Source: Proteus hauseri ATCC 700826
Lineage (GTDB): Bacteria; Pseudomonadota; Gammaproteobacteria; Enterobacterales; Enterobacteriaceae
DNA length: 64,000 nucleotides
NCBI RefSeq assembly: GCF_001654965.1
Contig: NZ_LXEV01000003.1
Coordinates: forward strand, 62,001 to 126,000
Reading direction: 5' to 3'
The notes beneath the pieces are model-generated. The model ran no database searches and was not told the DNA's origin. It worked only from the letters and a program-made list of their open reading frames with translations. Both the position numbers and the translations under genes were made by a program. This document shows, one piece after another, positions 19,256-27,842 of the stretch (position 1 is its first letter; each line of letters opens with the position of its first letter).

Positions 19256-19717
19256 TTACTCAAAAAAGACAGAGGTTGGCAGAGGTGAATTAAAGATAAT
19301 GTCAAAAAAGACATAAACAGCAGCAACAATCACGATAGGAATAATGACCATTGCGATAGGTTTTCTCTCATTCATCAACCACATAATGATTGGGATAAGA
19401 AGCAATGACGGAATAATAAAACCTAAGAAATGCAAGCCGGTTGCATACAGCAGCATAAAAATACCTAAGCCATAAGCACGCTTAACCGCAGTCGAACTTA
19501 GATCAACAGATTGATGGATATGCTTAACTTTTTGCACAACCACACTTATCCATTGAAAAATCCCCAGTAAAACAAATAAGATGGCTAAACCATAAGGCCA
19601 AAAACGCTCCCCTGGTACACCATATTCATCAAACATACTCATATCACGGGAGAGATAGATAATTAGTAACCCAAAAGCTACTGAAATCGCACCGATGATT
19701 GTATTGATTTTAGTCAT
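19256..19717 (-). CDS. Tripartite tricarboxylate-type transporter small membrane subunit (TctB)
   Basis: A 153-residue inner-membrane protein with four predicted spans, starting MTKINTIIGAISVAFG and containing the cytoplasmic-loop arrangement of TctB (pfam TctB). TctB is poorly conserved, so the call rests on size, topology and its place between tctC and tctA. GGGAGAT precedes the ATG. Confidence 0.85.
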   Translation of the reverse strand: MTKINTIIGAISVAFGLLIIYLSRDMSMFDEYGVPGERFWPYGLAILFVLLGIFQWISVVVQKVKHIHQSVDLSSTAVKRAYGLGIFMLLYATGLHFLGFIIPSLLLIPIIMWLMNERKPIAMVIIPIVIVAAVYVFFDIIFNSPLPTSVFFE

Positions 19718-19732
19718 GTCGGGATCTCCCCG

Positions 19733-19757
19733 ACCCTATCCGGCTAGCGGATAGGGT
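19733..19757 (-). other. Stable intercistronic hairpin after tctC
   Basis: ACCCTATCCG (19733-19742) pairs perfectly with CGGATAGGGT (19748-19757) around a 5-base loop. It lies just downstream of the binding-protein gene and lacks a T tract on the minus strand. Such hairpins behind binding-protein genes commonly protect the upstream mRNA and give more binding protein than permease. Confidence 0.7.
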
Positions 19758-19771
19758 GGTTTATAGAAAGG

Positions 19772-20746
19772 TTATTTTTTCAGAGTTGTTGAAATTAATT
19801 CAGCGTACATCTCGTGGTCTTCTTTCATCATTTGGTAAGCATCGTCACCCGTGATGAATACAGGCATAATACCTTGTTTTTTCAGCGCTTCTTGATATTC
19901 AGGTTTTTGAACAACTTCAGAGAAAGCACCCACTAACTCGTTTTTAACGTTATCTGGCACACCTGCCGTTGTTGCTAATACAGCCCAAGCACGCATTTTC
20001 ACGTTAGTATCTAACTTCAATGCTTCTTTAAAGGTAGGAACGGCTGGGAATAATGGAAAACGGCGCTCATCCATTACACCTAATACACGTAAAATACCAG
20101 CATCAACTTGGGATTTTACTGCACCCGGAGTCGTTAATACGCCATCAATATGATCACCCACTAAAGCTGCGATAGATGGCCCAGTACCTTCGTTGTAAGG
20201 GATATGGTTAAACTTAGTTCCCGTAGTACGTTCGATATTCACACCCGCAAGGTGGAAGATTGCTCCCATACCAGAGTTACCTACTTTTAATTTACCTGGA
20301 TTCGCTTTCGCACCATCGATAAATTCTTGTAGTGTTTTATAAGGTGAATTAGCATTAACGACTAATACAACAGGGTCAGCTATTGTGGTCGCAATCGGTG
20401 TAAAGTCTTTATAAGTGACCGGCGATTTACCCTGATGTGGGAACATCGCCAACTCAACCGTTGTCATGACTAACTTAGTACCATCAGGACGAGCATTTGC
20501 GACTTCAATCAAACCTGTTAAACCATTACCTGCTGGTTTATTCACTGGAACAAAAATACGACCGGCTGGCATAACATCTTTCGCAAACTCAGCGATAGTG
20601 CGCGCAGAAGTATCTGTACCACCACCCGGATTTTTCGGGATAATTACATCAATATTTTTTGTAGGATACGTTAACTGTTGGGCTACTGCATTCCCCATGC
20701 CCAGTGTCATCGTAATCGCCAACGCTGCGAGTAGACTCTTTTTCAT
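19772..20746 (-). CDS. Tripartite tricarboxylate-type transporter substrate-binding protein (TctC)
   Basis: A 324-residue periplasmic protein with a signal peptide (MKKSLLAALAITMTLGMG up to about AVAQQ). The mature part has the Bug/TctC fold: YPTKNIDVIIPKNPGGGTDTSAR near the start, the GNG/GTGPSIAALVGDHIDG core and DNVKNELVGAFSEV near the end. I take the ATG at 20746, preceded by GGAGAAAGGG; the frame could extend 23 codons further but that would bury the signal peptide. Family members bind carboxylates or sugar acids; the ligand is not known. Confidence 0.92.
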   Translation of the reverse strand: MKKSLLAALAITMTLGMGNAVAQQLTYPTKNIDVIIPKNPGGGTDTSARTIAEFAKDVMPAGRIFVPVNKPAGNGLTGLIEVANARPDGTKLVMTTVELAMFPHQGKSPVTYKDFTPIATTIADPVVLVVNANSPYKTLQEFIDGAKANPGKLKVGNSGMGAIFHLAGVNIERTTGTKFNHIPYNEGTGPSIAALVGDHIDGVLTTPGAVKSQVDAGILRVLGVMDERRFPLFPAVPTFKEALKLDTNVKMRAWAVLATTAGVPDNVKNELVGAFSEVVQKPEYQEALKKQGIMPVFITGDDAYQMMKEDHEMYAELISTTLKK

Positions 20747-20766
20747 AAAACCCTTTCTCCACTTTT

Positions 20767-21819
20767 TTATTGAGTAGCTACTAGTTGCTGATAGACAATG
20801 TTTTTTCTGTTCCACGTAAAGGTAACATGTAGGGTATTGTCCTGAGCAATAATAGCCGGATATGAAAATTCGCCTTCCCCATCCAGTAAATCGAACGGTT
20901 CAGACCAAGTACTGCCATTATCGGATGAAAGACTGACAGAGATGGGATAACGTCGGCTCCAGTTTCCTGAATTCGGGTTATACACCAATGCCAACTGACC
21001 ATCTGCGAAGGAGACGACATCAATGCCGCTATTATTATTTGGTAATATTGTTGCATATGCCGGACACCAATTGCGGCCATAATCCGTTGAATCGCTGCGA
21101 TAAATAGCGCCGCGAGTACTTCGCATCATGGCATGCACATGTCCAGGCCGGGATTCCCATAGTGTTGGTTGTATTACGCCGTCCCATTGAAAAACGCGCT
21201 GTAGATCTGTCTCCCATAAGGCATCATCCTTTAAGCCTTGCCAGATTTCATGTTCCGCTTGCCCACCTTGATGGTGTTCTATTGGAATATCCACTCGCTG
21301 CCAGTGTTGACCATTGTCGCCAGAAATATCGACAAACGCATCCCAGAATTGGTCATCCTCGACCGACCCTGGTGCCAACCACTCGCCATTTGACATCACT
21401 AATACTTTATTTTTCACAGGACCTCTAGGTGTCACATCACCAGAAACCAGCTCACTGGGTAAACTCCAGCTATTTCCGCCGTCCTTCGAAATAACATAGT
21501 GGGTTGTCCAACTATGTACATCGGGGCCAGTTTTGTAAAACAGCCAGATATTACCTGTTGATGGCTCAACATGTAAGACCGGATTCCAATGTGCAACGCC
21601 CGGATTTTTAACAACAGGCTGAGCATGTTGCCAACTATCACCTTTTTTTATCGCCAGCCAGATAGCAGTATTACCGCTACCTTCTTTATCACCAGCGAAA
21701 AAAGCGGTTAACAAACGCTCAGTATTAGGCACACGCACAATCGTTGAAGCATGGCAGTGATTAAAAAGTGAATGTGCATTATCTAGCACAAACTGAGTTT
21801 CCTTCATCACGAAAGGCAT
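20767..21819 (-). CDS. Sialidase-fold (BNR repeat) protein, probably cytoplasmic
   Basis: A 350-residue protein with four Asp-box repeats of the pattern S-x-D-x-G-x-x-W at residues 111-118, 166-173, 244-251 and 298-305, which mark the six-bladed sialidase propeller (BNR_2 family). No signal peptide is visible, and the RIP motif of true sialidases is replaced by IVRVPN. A secreted sialidase role is therefore unlikely. It may act on an imported saccharide in the cytoplasm. It lies between the aldolase-like gene and tctC in a catabolic operon. The ATG follows AGGAGTAGGA. Confidence 0.75.
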   Translation of the reverse strand: MPFVMKETQFVLDNAHSLFNHCHASTIVRVPNTERLLTAFFAGDKEGSGNTAIWLAIKKGDSWQHAQPVVKNPGVAHWNPVLHVEPSTGNIWLFYKTGPDVHSWTTHYVISKDGGNSWSLPSELVSGDVTPRGPVKNKVLVMSNGEWLAPGSVEDDQFWDAFVDISGDNGQHWQRVDIPIEHHQGGQAEHEIWQGLKDDALWETDLQRVFQWDGVIQPTLWESRPGHVHAMMRSTRGAIYRSDSTDYGRNWCPAYATILPNNNSGIDVVSFADGQLALVYNPNSGNWSRRYPISVSLSSDNGSTWSEPFDLLDGEGEFSYPAIIAQDNTLHVTFTWNRKNIVYQQLVATQ

Positions 21820-21841
21820 ATTCCTACTCCTGTGTCCTAAA

Positions 21842-22771
21842 TTAAGATAACGAAAGCCATTTCTTCATGTTTTCACCTAACGCCGTCATACTGTTAACGG
21901 CACTTGGGAAAAATGAATTTTCAAACTGACTGCTGTTACGGGAACGGCAGACCAGCGTACTGAAATTACCAATAAGGCGCTGATGATATTTGGCGCACGC
22001 TGGATAATCCAGTGTTTCGGTCATCGCTGCTGTTGATAAATATTCAGCTAATACTGCTGCCTGCTCTGGTTTATCCTGCCAATTCTCATAAAGCCAAACA
22101 TAAAGCTCTGGATGGAAATTGGCCATTACACCGCTATAAGCCTGACATCCTGCTTGGAAAGAGGCTAATAATGTTTGGCTGTTTGCATTGGCTAAATGCA
22201 AGCGACTACCTTCGGCTAATGCCAGACGACGTTCTATCATCGGCAGAGAACAACAGGTATCTTTGATAAAGGTAAAGCGATTGCTTTTCGCACACCACTC
22301 GACAATTTCTTCTGATAACAATCGTTTATATGGATAAGGGCATTCATAAATGCCCAAATCGATCTCTTGTGGTACAACAGCAGTTAAAACTTGTAGTGTT
22401 TCTAACGCTTTCTCATCAGGCTCCCCGACTAAAGCCAAGCGGTTACTGATCATAATGACGCCATCGACGCCGGTAGCAGCCATTGCTTGCAATTGTTCTT
22501 TTTGCTGACTCAATGCTGTTGCAGTATGACCAGAAGCAACTACAGGTACTCTTCCATCTGTTTTTGCGACGATAAAACGGGTCAGTGCTTGAGTTTCCTC
22601 ATCACTTAAATAAAACATTTCGCTTGATTGACAGGCGGCAAATAACCCATGTACACCCGAATCGATATACCAGTCTACAAGGCGTTCTAATGACGCCCAA
22701 TCAATCTCCCCTTTAACATCAAAGGGGGTTAGCATAACAGGCCAGATACCAACGTATTTTTGCTGACTCAT
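21842..22771 (-). CDS. DHDPS/N-acetylneuraminate lyase family class I aldolase
   Basis: A 309-residue TIM-barrel enzyme of the DapA/NanA superfamily. The Schiff-base lysine is Lys170 in FTFIKDTCC and the partner tyrosine Tyr142 in IYECPYP. The substrate loop, GTTGE in dihydrodipicolinate synthase, reads ACQSSE here, so it is not DapA. Members cleave or form bonds between pyruvate and an aldehyde. The ATG at 22771, with AAGGAC upstream and homology starting at KYVGIWPVMLTPF, is preferred over one 30 bases earlier that overlaps the upstream gene. Confidence 0.85.
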   Translation of the reverse strand: MSQQKYVGIWPVMLTPFDVKGEIDWASLERLVDWYIDSGVHGLFAACQSSEMFYLSDEETQALTRFIVAKTDGRVPVVASGHTATALSQQKEQLQAMAATGVDGVIMISNRLALVGEPDEKALETLQVLTAVVPQEIDLGIYECPYPYKRLLSEEIVEWCAKSNRFTFIKDTCCSLPMIERRLALAEGSRLHLANANSQTLLASFQAGCQAYSGVMANFHPELYVWLYENWQDKPEQAAVLAEYLSTAAMTETLDYPACAKYHQRLIGNFSTLVCRSRNSSQFENSFFPSAVNSMTALGENMKKWLSLS

Positions 22772-22781
22772 CGTGATGTCC

Positions 22782-24428
22782 TTACAGTAAGTTAATGGCA
22801 TCGCCTGCCACTTTCACTTTGATACCTTGTGTTAATGCCTGAGCAACAAATGCCTGCAGCACAAACGCCAGTTTATCTTCATCGATATAAGCCACAGTAA
22901 TGTGGTTACTTTGATGTCCACCCATAAGGTCATCACGAGTGACGCCATCTAACGTACAGTTCAATAATGGCCATTCATAGTTAGTTGCTCTACGGCGGCG
23001 CTCAAATTCTGCTTCTGGTAATTCAACAGCAACACCCGTACCAATATGCATAATCACATCAGTACCTTCATAGTGTGCACGACCCCATAACAAGCGTCCT
23101 GCCTTGCCTTGACCTGCGATAGTAGAACCCCCTTTAGGGAAGAACATTGCAGGCTGTCTATAACCTGTCGCACCTTTAAGGCCACCTTTGAGATGCTCGA
23201 ATGGAACAGAACCTGAAATTTCCATATCCCAGTAGAATGTTCCTTCGTATTCACTACCCCAACGAATATCATGCAGCGTGGTTTCTGCTGGTAATCCTAA
23301 CGAAGTTAATAAACGCCATAACATCGTTTGAGGAATAGCCGTTCCCATATCCACTTCATTAATACAAGGAATTGGCGTATTAGGGCAGATTATTTCGCCA
23401 TTTTCGTCAGGCAGAGGGAAGCGTGCGGTTGAACCAATTGCACCTTCAGCAAAATCAGATGCAGGGCAACAATCTTTTAAGCCCTGCTGATATTGCACAC
23501 CCACTGCGGTTAAACCGAAACGTTTAACGAAACGCGCCATTGCAATCATCATGGCGCACTGCTCCATTACCTGTTCGCGAGTCAGTTCAGTTTTGTCATC
23601 CTGACCAAACATAAACGTCATCCCGTTATCTTCATACCACTGCAAACATGCTTCTCTTAATTCCACTGGCACTTTGGCCATTTCGACCAGTAACGCAGAC
23701 TGAGAAAGTGATTCAATTGGCATACCAATATTAATCATTGCCTGTTGTGGGAAGACCCCGTTAATCATTCCCATACAGAATGTATCGAACAAACCAATGA
23801 TTTCTTTATTTTTAATTATGTATTCGCCGACTTGACGACCAACATTTCCGGCCTCTGTCGCCATCACTTTATGCGTTGGTGCGATATCTTTTAAATAGCT
23901 AAGCTTATGATTTACCGAGCCATAATCTAACCAAGTAGCCAATCCATCAACAAAGAATTTGTCATCAAAATTCTCTGACCATAAACGTGAATAATTTTTA
24001 CCTAAGCTGGTCATGGTGCCGGCTAAACACAGCATTCCAACTAAACCTGGCCATGTACCATCAAAGTTAGCCAATAGTAAAATTGGGCCACGGTGATGCG
24101 CTAATGAAGAAGCAATATGATGTGAATATTGCCATGCGGTTAATAACACAATAACGGGTGCATCAGGGTCGATAGCAGCAAACATATCGCAACCTTCGCG
24201 CTGACTACTGATAAAACCATGACCACGTGCTTCATTAATTGCATGAGCACGTTTCATTTTGTAGCCTTGCGCAGCTAATGCTGACTCTAATTTATCTTCA
24301 AATTTTTTCTGTACGGGCCAACAAGTCACGTTTGCAGGCTCACGTAAGTCTGCGTTAGTTACCATCAAGATCTCTTTCGGACCTGCGGTGATGGTTTCTG
24401 GTAATTTTGGTAGGTTTAAGTTCAACAT
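22782..24428 (-). CDS. L-fucose/L-arabinose isomerase-fold protein
   Basis: A 548-residue soluble protein resembling the fucose isomerase family (FucI-like and related proteins). Candidate metal-binding regions are NEVDMGTA in the middle of the second domain and GGHQSNHITV near the C-terminus. FucI converts an aldose to a ketose with a manganese ion. The sequence is divergent from E. coli FucI, so the exact sugar cannot be named. It is second in the operon, after an FGGY kinase, which fits isomerisation followed by phosphorylation. Confidence 0.75.
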   Translation of the reverse strand: MLNLNLPKLPETITAGPKEILMVTNADLREPANVTCWPVQKKFEDKLESALAAQGYKMKRAHAINEARGHGFISSQREGCDMFAAIDPDAPVIVLLTAWQYSHHIASSLAHHRGPILLLANFDGTWPGLVGMLCLAGTMTSLGKNYSRLWSENFDDKFFVDGLATWLDYGSVNHKLSYLKDIAPTHKVMATEAGNVGRQVGEYIIKNKEIIGLFDTFCMGMINGVFPQQAMINIGMPIESLSQSALLVEMAKVPVELREACLQWYEDNGMTFMFGQDDKTELTREQVMEQCAMMIAMARFVKRFGLTAVGVQYQQGLKDCCPASDFAEGAIGSTARFPLPDENGEIICPNTPIPCINEVDMGTAIPQTMLWRLLTSLGLPAETTLHDIRWGSEYEGTFYWDMEISGSVPFEHLKGGLKGATGYRQPAMFFPKGGSTIAGQGKAGRLLWGRAHYEGTDVIMHIGTGVAVELPEAEFERRRRATNYEWPLLNCTLDGVTRDDLMGGHQSNHITVAYIDEDKLAFVLQAFVAQALTQGIKVKVAGDAINLL

Positions 24429-24468
24429 AAGATATCCCTGGTGAAGTAAATTCGTTCGTTATCGATGC

Positions 24469-26055
24469 TCAGCAATCTGACATCATCTCGTTGTAGCGCT
24501 GCTGATCTTGATACATCTGTAAATAAACTTGATATTTGGCTTGATGGAATGCGTAAGTATCGCTATCGGGTGAAATTACACCGCCTTCACGCACCATAGC
24601 ACTGGCTGCTTGAGAGAAATCATCAAATGCTTTACATGCAACAGCACCTAACAAGGCAGCACCTAAATTCACCGCATCTTCTTCTTGTGCCAAATGAATT
24701 TCACGACCTGTTGCATTGGCATACTCGCGTAACCACAATGCATTTTTCGTTGCACCACCACACATAACAATACGGTTGATTTGGTGCCCTGCATCTTCAA
24801 GGGTGTCGATAATATGGCGAGTGCCATAAGCGATAGATTGCAATGTAGCTAGATAATAACGAGCCAGTGATACACGGCCACTTTCGAGTGTTAAACCGCT
24901 TACCATTCCTTTTGCTGATGAATTAGCTCGAGGCGAACGATTACCGTGATGATCGGCTAAAACATGAAATTGGGCTGTTGGATAAGCTTCTAATGTTTCT
25001 AATTCTGCAACCGCATCGTTAAGCAATGCGTAATAACTCACGCCTTTTTGTTCAGCTTCTAGCGATAATTCAGCCCATGATTCATGGCGACGAATCGACC
25101 ATTCAACCAATGCACCAGCAGCACTTTGTCCACCTTCGTTTAACCATAAATCAGGCAACATAGCGCCAAAATAAGGCCCCCAAACTCCCGGAACCATAAT
25201 TGGATATTGGCTAACAATCATATGGCAATTAGATGTGCCGCTAATAATTGCCAAGCTGCCTTCAGGCTGTGCCGCTGTTAAAGCAAGTCCACCTGCGTGG
25301 GCATCAATAATGCCGGAAGCAACAATCACTCCCGTATGTAATCCGAAAGCCTCAGCCACAGAATCACTAAGGCAGCCGGCCTGTTCACCTAAAGCAAGGA
25401 TGGTTTGAGGTACTTTTTCTAATAATTCATCCAATCCTACATCGGCTAACAAGGTCTCGCTAAACTGGCTTTGATGAGCAAGGTAATTCCATTTACAGGT
25501 TAATGTGCAAGTACTTGCTACATCTCCTGCGGTTGCTTTCCATACTAAAAAATCGGCTAAATCAAAGAATCGCCAAACATCCTGATAACGTTCAGGGTAG
25601 TTATTCTTCAACCAAAGAATTTTGGGTAATTCCATTTCAATACTGACTTCACCACCGACATATCTCAGTGAAGAATCATTGGTCAGATTAATCGTCATCG
25701 TTTCTTCGACTGCACGATGATCCATCCACATGATGATATCTTGCTCAGGATGACCACTTGGCGAAACTGATAGCGCTTTTCCCTGCTCACCAACAGCAAC
25801 CAAAGAACAAGTGGCATCAAAGCCAATAGATTTCACATGAGCAGGGTCAATAGCAGATTGCTTTACAGACTCTTTTACTGTTGTGCAAACCTGTTGCCAA
25901 ATATCACGCGAAGATTGCTCAACAAAATCTGTTTTAGGACGAAACTGAGCTATAGGCCGAACAGAAAAGCCTAAACGCTTTCCATTGCGATTAAATACCG
26001 CTGCACGGACACTGGCTGAGCCAACATCAACGCCAATAAAATATTGTTGTTCCAT
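24469..26055 (-). CDS. FGGY-family pentulose/ribulose kinase
   Basis: A 528-residue sugar kinase. The N-terminal actin-like fold begins FIGVDVGSASVRAAVF (phosphate-1 loop). SIGFDATCSL, WMDHRA and ASGIIDAHAGG carry the usual FGGY substrate and catalytic Asp positions; IVMCGGATKNALW is the C-terminal nucleotide signature. It resembles the ribulokinase-like subgroup (FGGY/YDR109c type) more than xylulokinase or glycerol kinase. The ATG at 26055 has GAGGG 5 bases upstream and is preferred over one 15 bases earlier. It is the first gene of the operon. Confidence 0.85.
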   Translation of the reverse strand: MEQQYFIGVDVGSASVRAAVFNRNGKRLGFSVRPIAQFRPKTDFVEQSSRDIWQQVCTTVKESVKQSAIDPAHVKSIGFDATCSLVAVGEQGKALSVSPSGHPEQDIIMWMDHRAVEETMTINLTNDSSLRYVGGEVSIEMELPKILWLKNNYPERYQDVWRFFDLADFLVWKATAGDVASTCTLTCKWNYLAHQSQFSETLLADVGLDELLEKVPQTILALGEQAGCLSDSVAEAFGLHTGVIVASGIIDAHAGGLALTAAQPEGSLAIISGTSNCHMIVSQYPIMVPGVWGPYFGAMLPDLWLNEGGQSAAGALVEWSIRRHESWAELSLEAEQKGVSYYALLNDAVAELETLEAYPTAQFHVLADHHGNRSPRANSSAKGMVSGLTLESGRVSLARYYLATLQSIAYGTRHIIDTLEDAGHQINRIVMCGGATKNALWLREYANATGREIHLAQEEDAVNLGAALLGAVACKAFDDFSQAASAMVREGGVISPDSDTYAFHQAKYQVYLQMYQDQQRYNEMMSDC

Positions 26056-26239
26056 GCGAACCCTCATCATTTGCTAACGCTATGCTAATTTTTGCTACTT
26101 CGAGTTAGCAAGTTAATTCGAGCATGATGAAAAAACAATCTCAATGAGACTATATTGTGATACAGATCTACATAGATAATTTATTTGATTGATTTAATTG
26201 AATATTTAATAAATGAAGAAAATTACATAGAAATATAGC

Positions 26240-26255
26240 GACTGAATCGATTATG
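26240..26255 (-). promoter_or_regulatory. Candidate Cra/FruR-type operator upstream of the catabolic operon
   Basis: CTGAATCGATT (26242-26252) matches all 11 of those positions in the Cra operator GCTGAAWCGWTTCAGC; the distal half diverges to ATG. It lies about 185 bases before the kinase start. The operon's own Cra-like regulator, or chromosomal Cra, could bind. The remaining DNA from 26056 to 26539 is AT-rich, with an 8-bp inverted repeat TTGCTAAC/GTTAGCAA at 26071-26078 and 26104-26111, and holds divergent promoters but no gene. Confidence 0.45.
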
Positions 26256-26539
26256 TTCGTTATTAAAATAACGAGCATTACTAAATAAAAGAAATATAAA
26301 TAATACTAAGTAATAACACTCAAATTAAGCTTAATTAGATAATTAATTTACTTATTTAAAGTCGTTATTGATTAAATAACAAATAAGAAGTGTATTTTCA
26401 AAAAGTAATATTATAAATACAATTTAAATATTATTAAAATAGTAAAAAATTAACACCATTCTTATTGATATCAATTTATATACGACTACATTAAATAGAT
26501 ATTAATTTTTATGTCTATTCAATTTTGGAGCATCTTAAT

Positions 26540-26968
26540 ATGTTTAAAAAATACATAATGACTTTTTCTTTATTACTCATTTCAACTTCTGCATTTTCAG
26601 CCACATTAGCTGAAAAAGAACTACAACAGAAATTTGAAGATAATATTCAATCTCGTATCGCCGATGTTAATAAAAGCTGTAACGCTAATATTAATGTGGC
26701 ATTTGATTGGGCTGCATTTACTGCTGATGACCTAAAAACAACAGGCGTTGATGGCTATTGCAACGAGGGTTTAACCGGTGTTATTCATGTGTGTGAAAGC
26801 TCCAAAGCAGCACAAGAAACAGTAAAAGAGAAAATTCAGAATATTACCTGCACAAAAGCAACACCACGTACTATTGATATAAAAGAAGGTACACTGTTAT
26901 TTGGTATCGATTTTAATGCGAGCAATGATGCAAAAGCAGTACAAGAATATTTAATGAATAATCTTTAA
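26540..26968 (+). CDS. Small exported protein of unknown function
   Basis: A 142-residue protein with a clear signal peptide (MFKKYIMTFSLLLISTSAFS, cleaved near SA). The mature part is about 120 residues with four cysteines (in KSCNAN, GYCNEG, HVCESS and ITCTKA) that could form two disulfides in the periplasm. I do not recognise a family. The ATG at 26540 has GGAG 9 bases upstream; a TTG 15 bases earlier overlaps that site and is rejected. It is a single gene between two minus-strand operons. Confidence 0.7.
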   Translation: MFKKYIMTFSLLLISTSAFSATLAEKELQQKFEDNIQSRIADVNKSCNANINVAFDWAAFTADDLKTTGVDGYCNEGLTGVIHVCESSKAAQETVKEKIQNITCTKATPRTIDIKEGTLLFGIDFNASNDAKAVQEYLMNNL

Positions 26969-26992
26969 TCACTCTTCTATACCTATCTGATA

Positions 26993-27023
26993 AATAGCGA
27001 TTTAACTTTTTTAAATCGCTATT
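26993..27023. terminator. Bidirectional hairpin between the exported-protein gene and nikE
   Basis: A 13-bp perfect inverted repeat, AATAGCGATTTAA at 26993-27005 with TTAAATCGCTATT at 27011-27023, around a 5-base loop. The tails are only moderately T-rich on each strand, but the position between convergent genes fits a shared terminator. Confidence 0.65.
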
Positions 27024-27025
27024 GT

Positions 27026-27778
27026 TTAAATAACACTAGCTAAAAGTTGTTTAGAATAATCTTGAGTTACTTGATTAAGCTCCGTGATATTACATTGCTC
27101 AATCTTTTTTCCTTGAGAGAAAAACATCACTTTATCGCAAAAATAAGCCACTGTTTGAATATCATGACTAATAAAAAGATAAGATAATTGAAACTCTTCT
27201 TTTAATGATTTTAATAGATCAAGTATTTGTACTTGTGTCGGTAAATCTAAAGAACTCAGAGCTTCATCTAATACAATAAATTGAGGATAAGAAGCCAAAG
27301 CTCGACATAAACAGACCCGTTGTGCTTGCCCACCAGAAAGCTCATAAATATAACGTTGATAGTGACTTTTAGCTAAACCTACTCTATCTAATAAAGAAAA
27401 AATAAGCTGTTGTGTTCCTTGATTCGTCAACGCGCTATTCATGATCCGTATTGGCTCAGCAATAATTTCGCCCACGGTTAATGTAGGATTGACCGATGTC
27501 GTATAGTCTTGAAAAACAATGCTAATAATACCTTGGCGATGCAATCTTTGGCTGACAGGCTTATTATTTAAATAAATAGCGCCACTGTCAGGTAATTCTA
27601 AACCACCCACTAATCGTGCTAAGGTACTTTTTCCACTACCACTTTCACCCACCAAACCAAAAGCTTCACCACTGGCAATATTAAAGGAGAGTGAATCTAT
27701 TACAGTTTTATTTTTACGCCCAAAAAGAGAACCATTTTGTGAGTAATATTTACTGATATTATCGACCCGCAATAACAT
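27026..27778 (-). CDS. nikE: NikE, nickel ABC transporter ATPase
   Basis: A 250-residue ABC ATPase of the peptide/nickel importer class. Walker A is GESGSGKST, the signature is LSGGQAQR, and Walker B is FIVLDEALSSLD. The C-terminal oligopeptide-type extension is short. It pairs with NikD to power the NikBC channel. It is the last gene of the operon, 50 bases after nikD, and is followed by the shared hairpin. Confidence 0.88.
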   Translation of the reverse strand: MLLRVDNISKYYSQNGSLFGRKNKTVIDSLSFNIASGEAFGLVGESGSGKSTLARLVGGLELPDSGAIYLNNKPVSQRLHRQGIISIVFQDYTTSVNPTLTVGEIIAEPIRIMNSALTNQGTQQLIFSLLDRVGLAKSHYQRYIYELSGGQAQRVCLCRALASYPQFIVLDEALSSLDLPTQVQILDLLKSLKEEFQLSYLFISHDIQTVAYFCDKVMFFSQGKKIEQCNITELNQVTQDYSKQLLASVI

Positions 27779-27823
27779 TATTTATCGCCCCCTCTTTTTA
27801 AGTATGATTTTCTATTACTCTCG

Positions 27824-27842
27824 ATTAATTAATTAATTAATT
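27824..27842. repeat. Tetranucleotide (TTAA)n tract at the 3' end of nikD
   Basis: A run of nearly five TTAA units spans the nikD stop codon, encoding its last residues on the minus strand. A gain or loss of one unit would change the C-terminus or remove the stop used now. AT-rich genomes hold such tracts by chance. Confidence 0.8.

Noticed and set aside
20767-21819. Secreted virulence sialidase
   Set aside because: There is no signal peptide, the RIP motif is missing and the context is catabolic.
21842-22771. DapA (dihydrodipicolinate synthase) for lysine synthesis
   Set aside because: The GTTGE substrate loop is replaced and the gene is in a sugar-acid-type catabolic operon.
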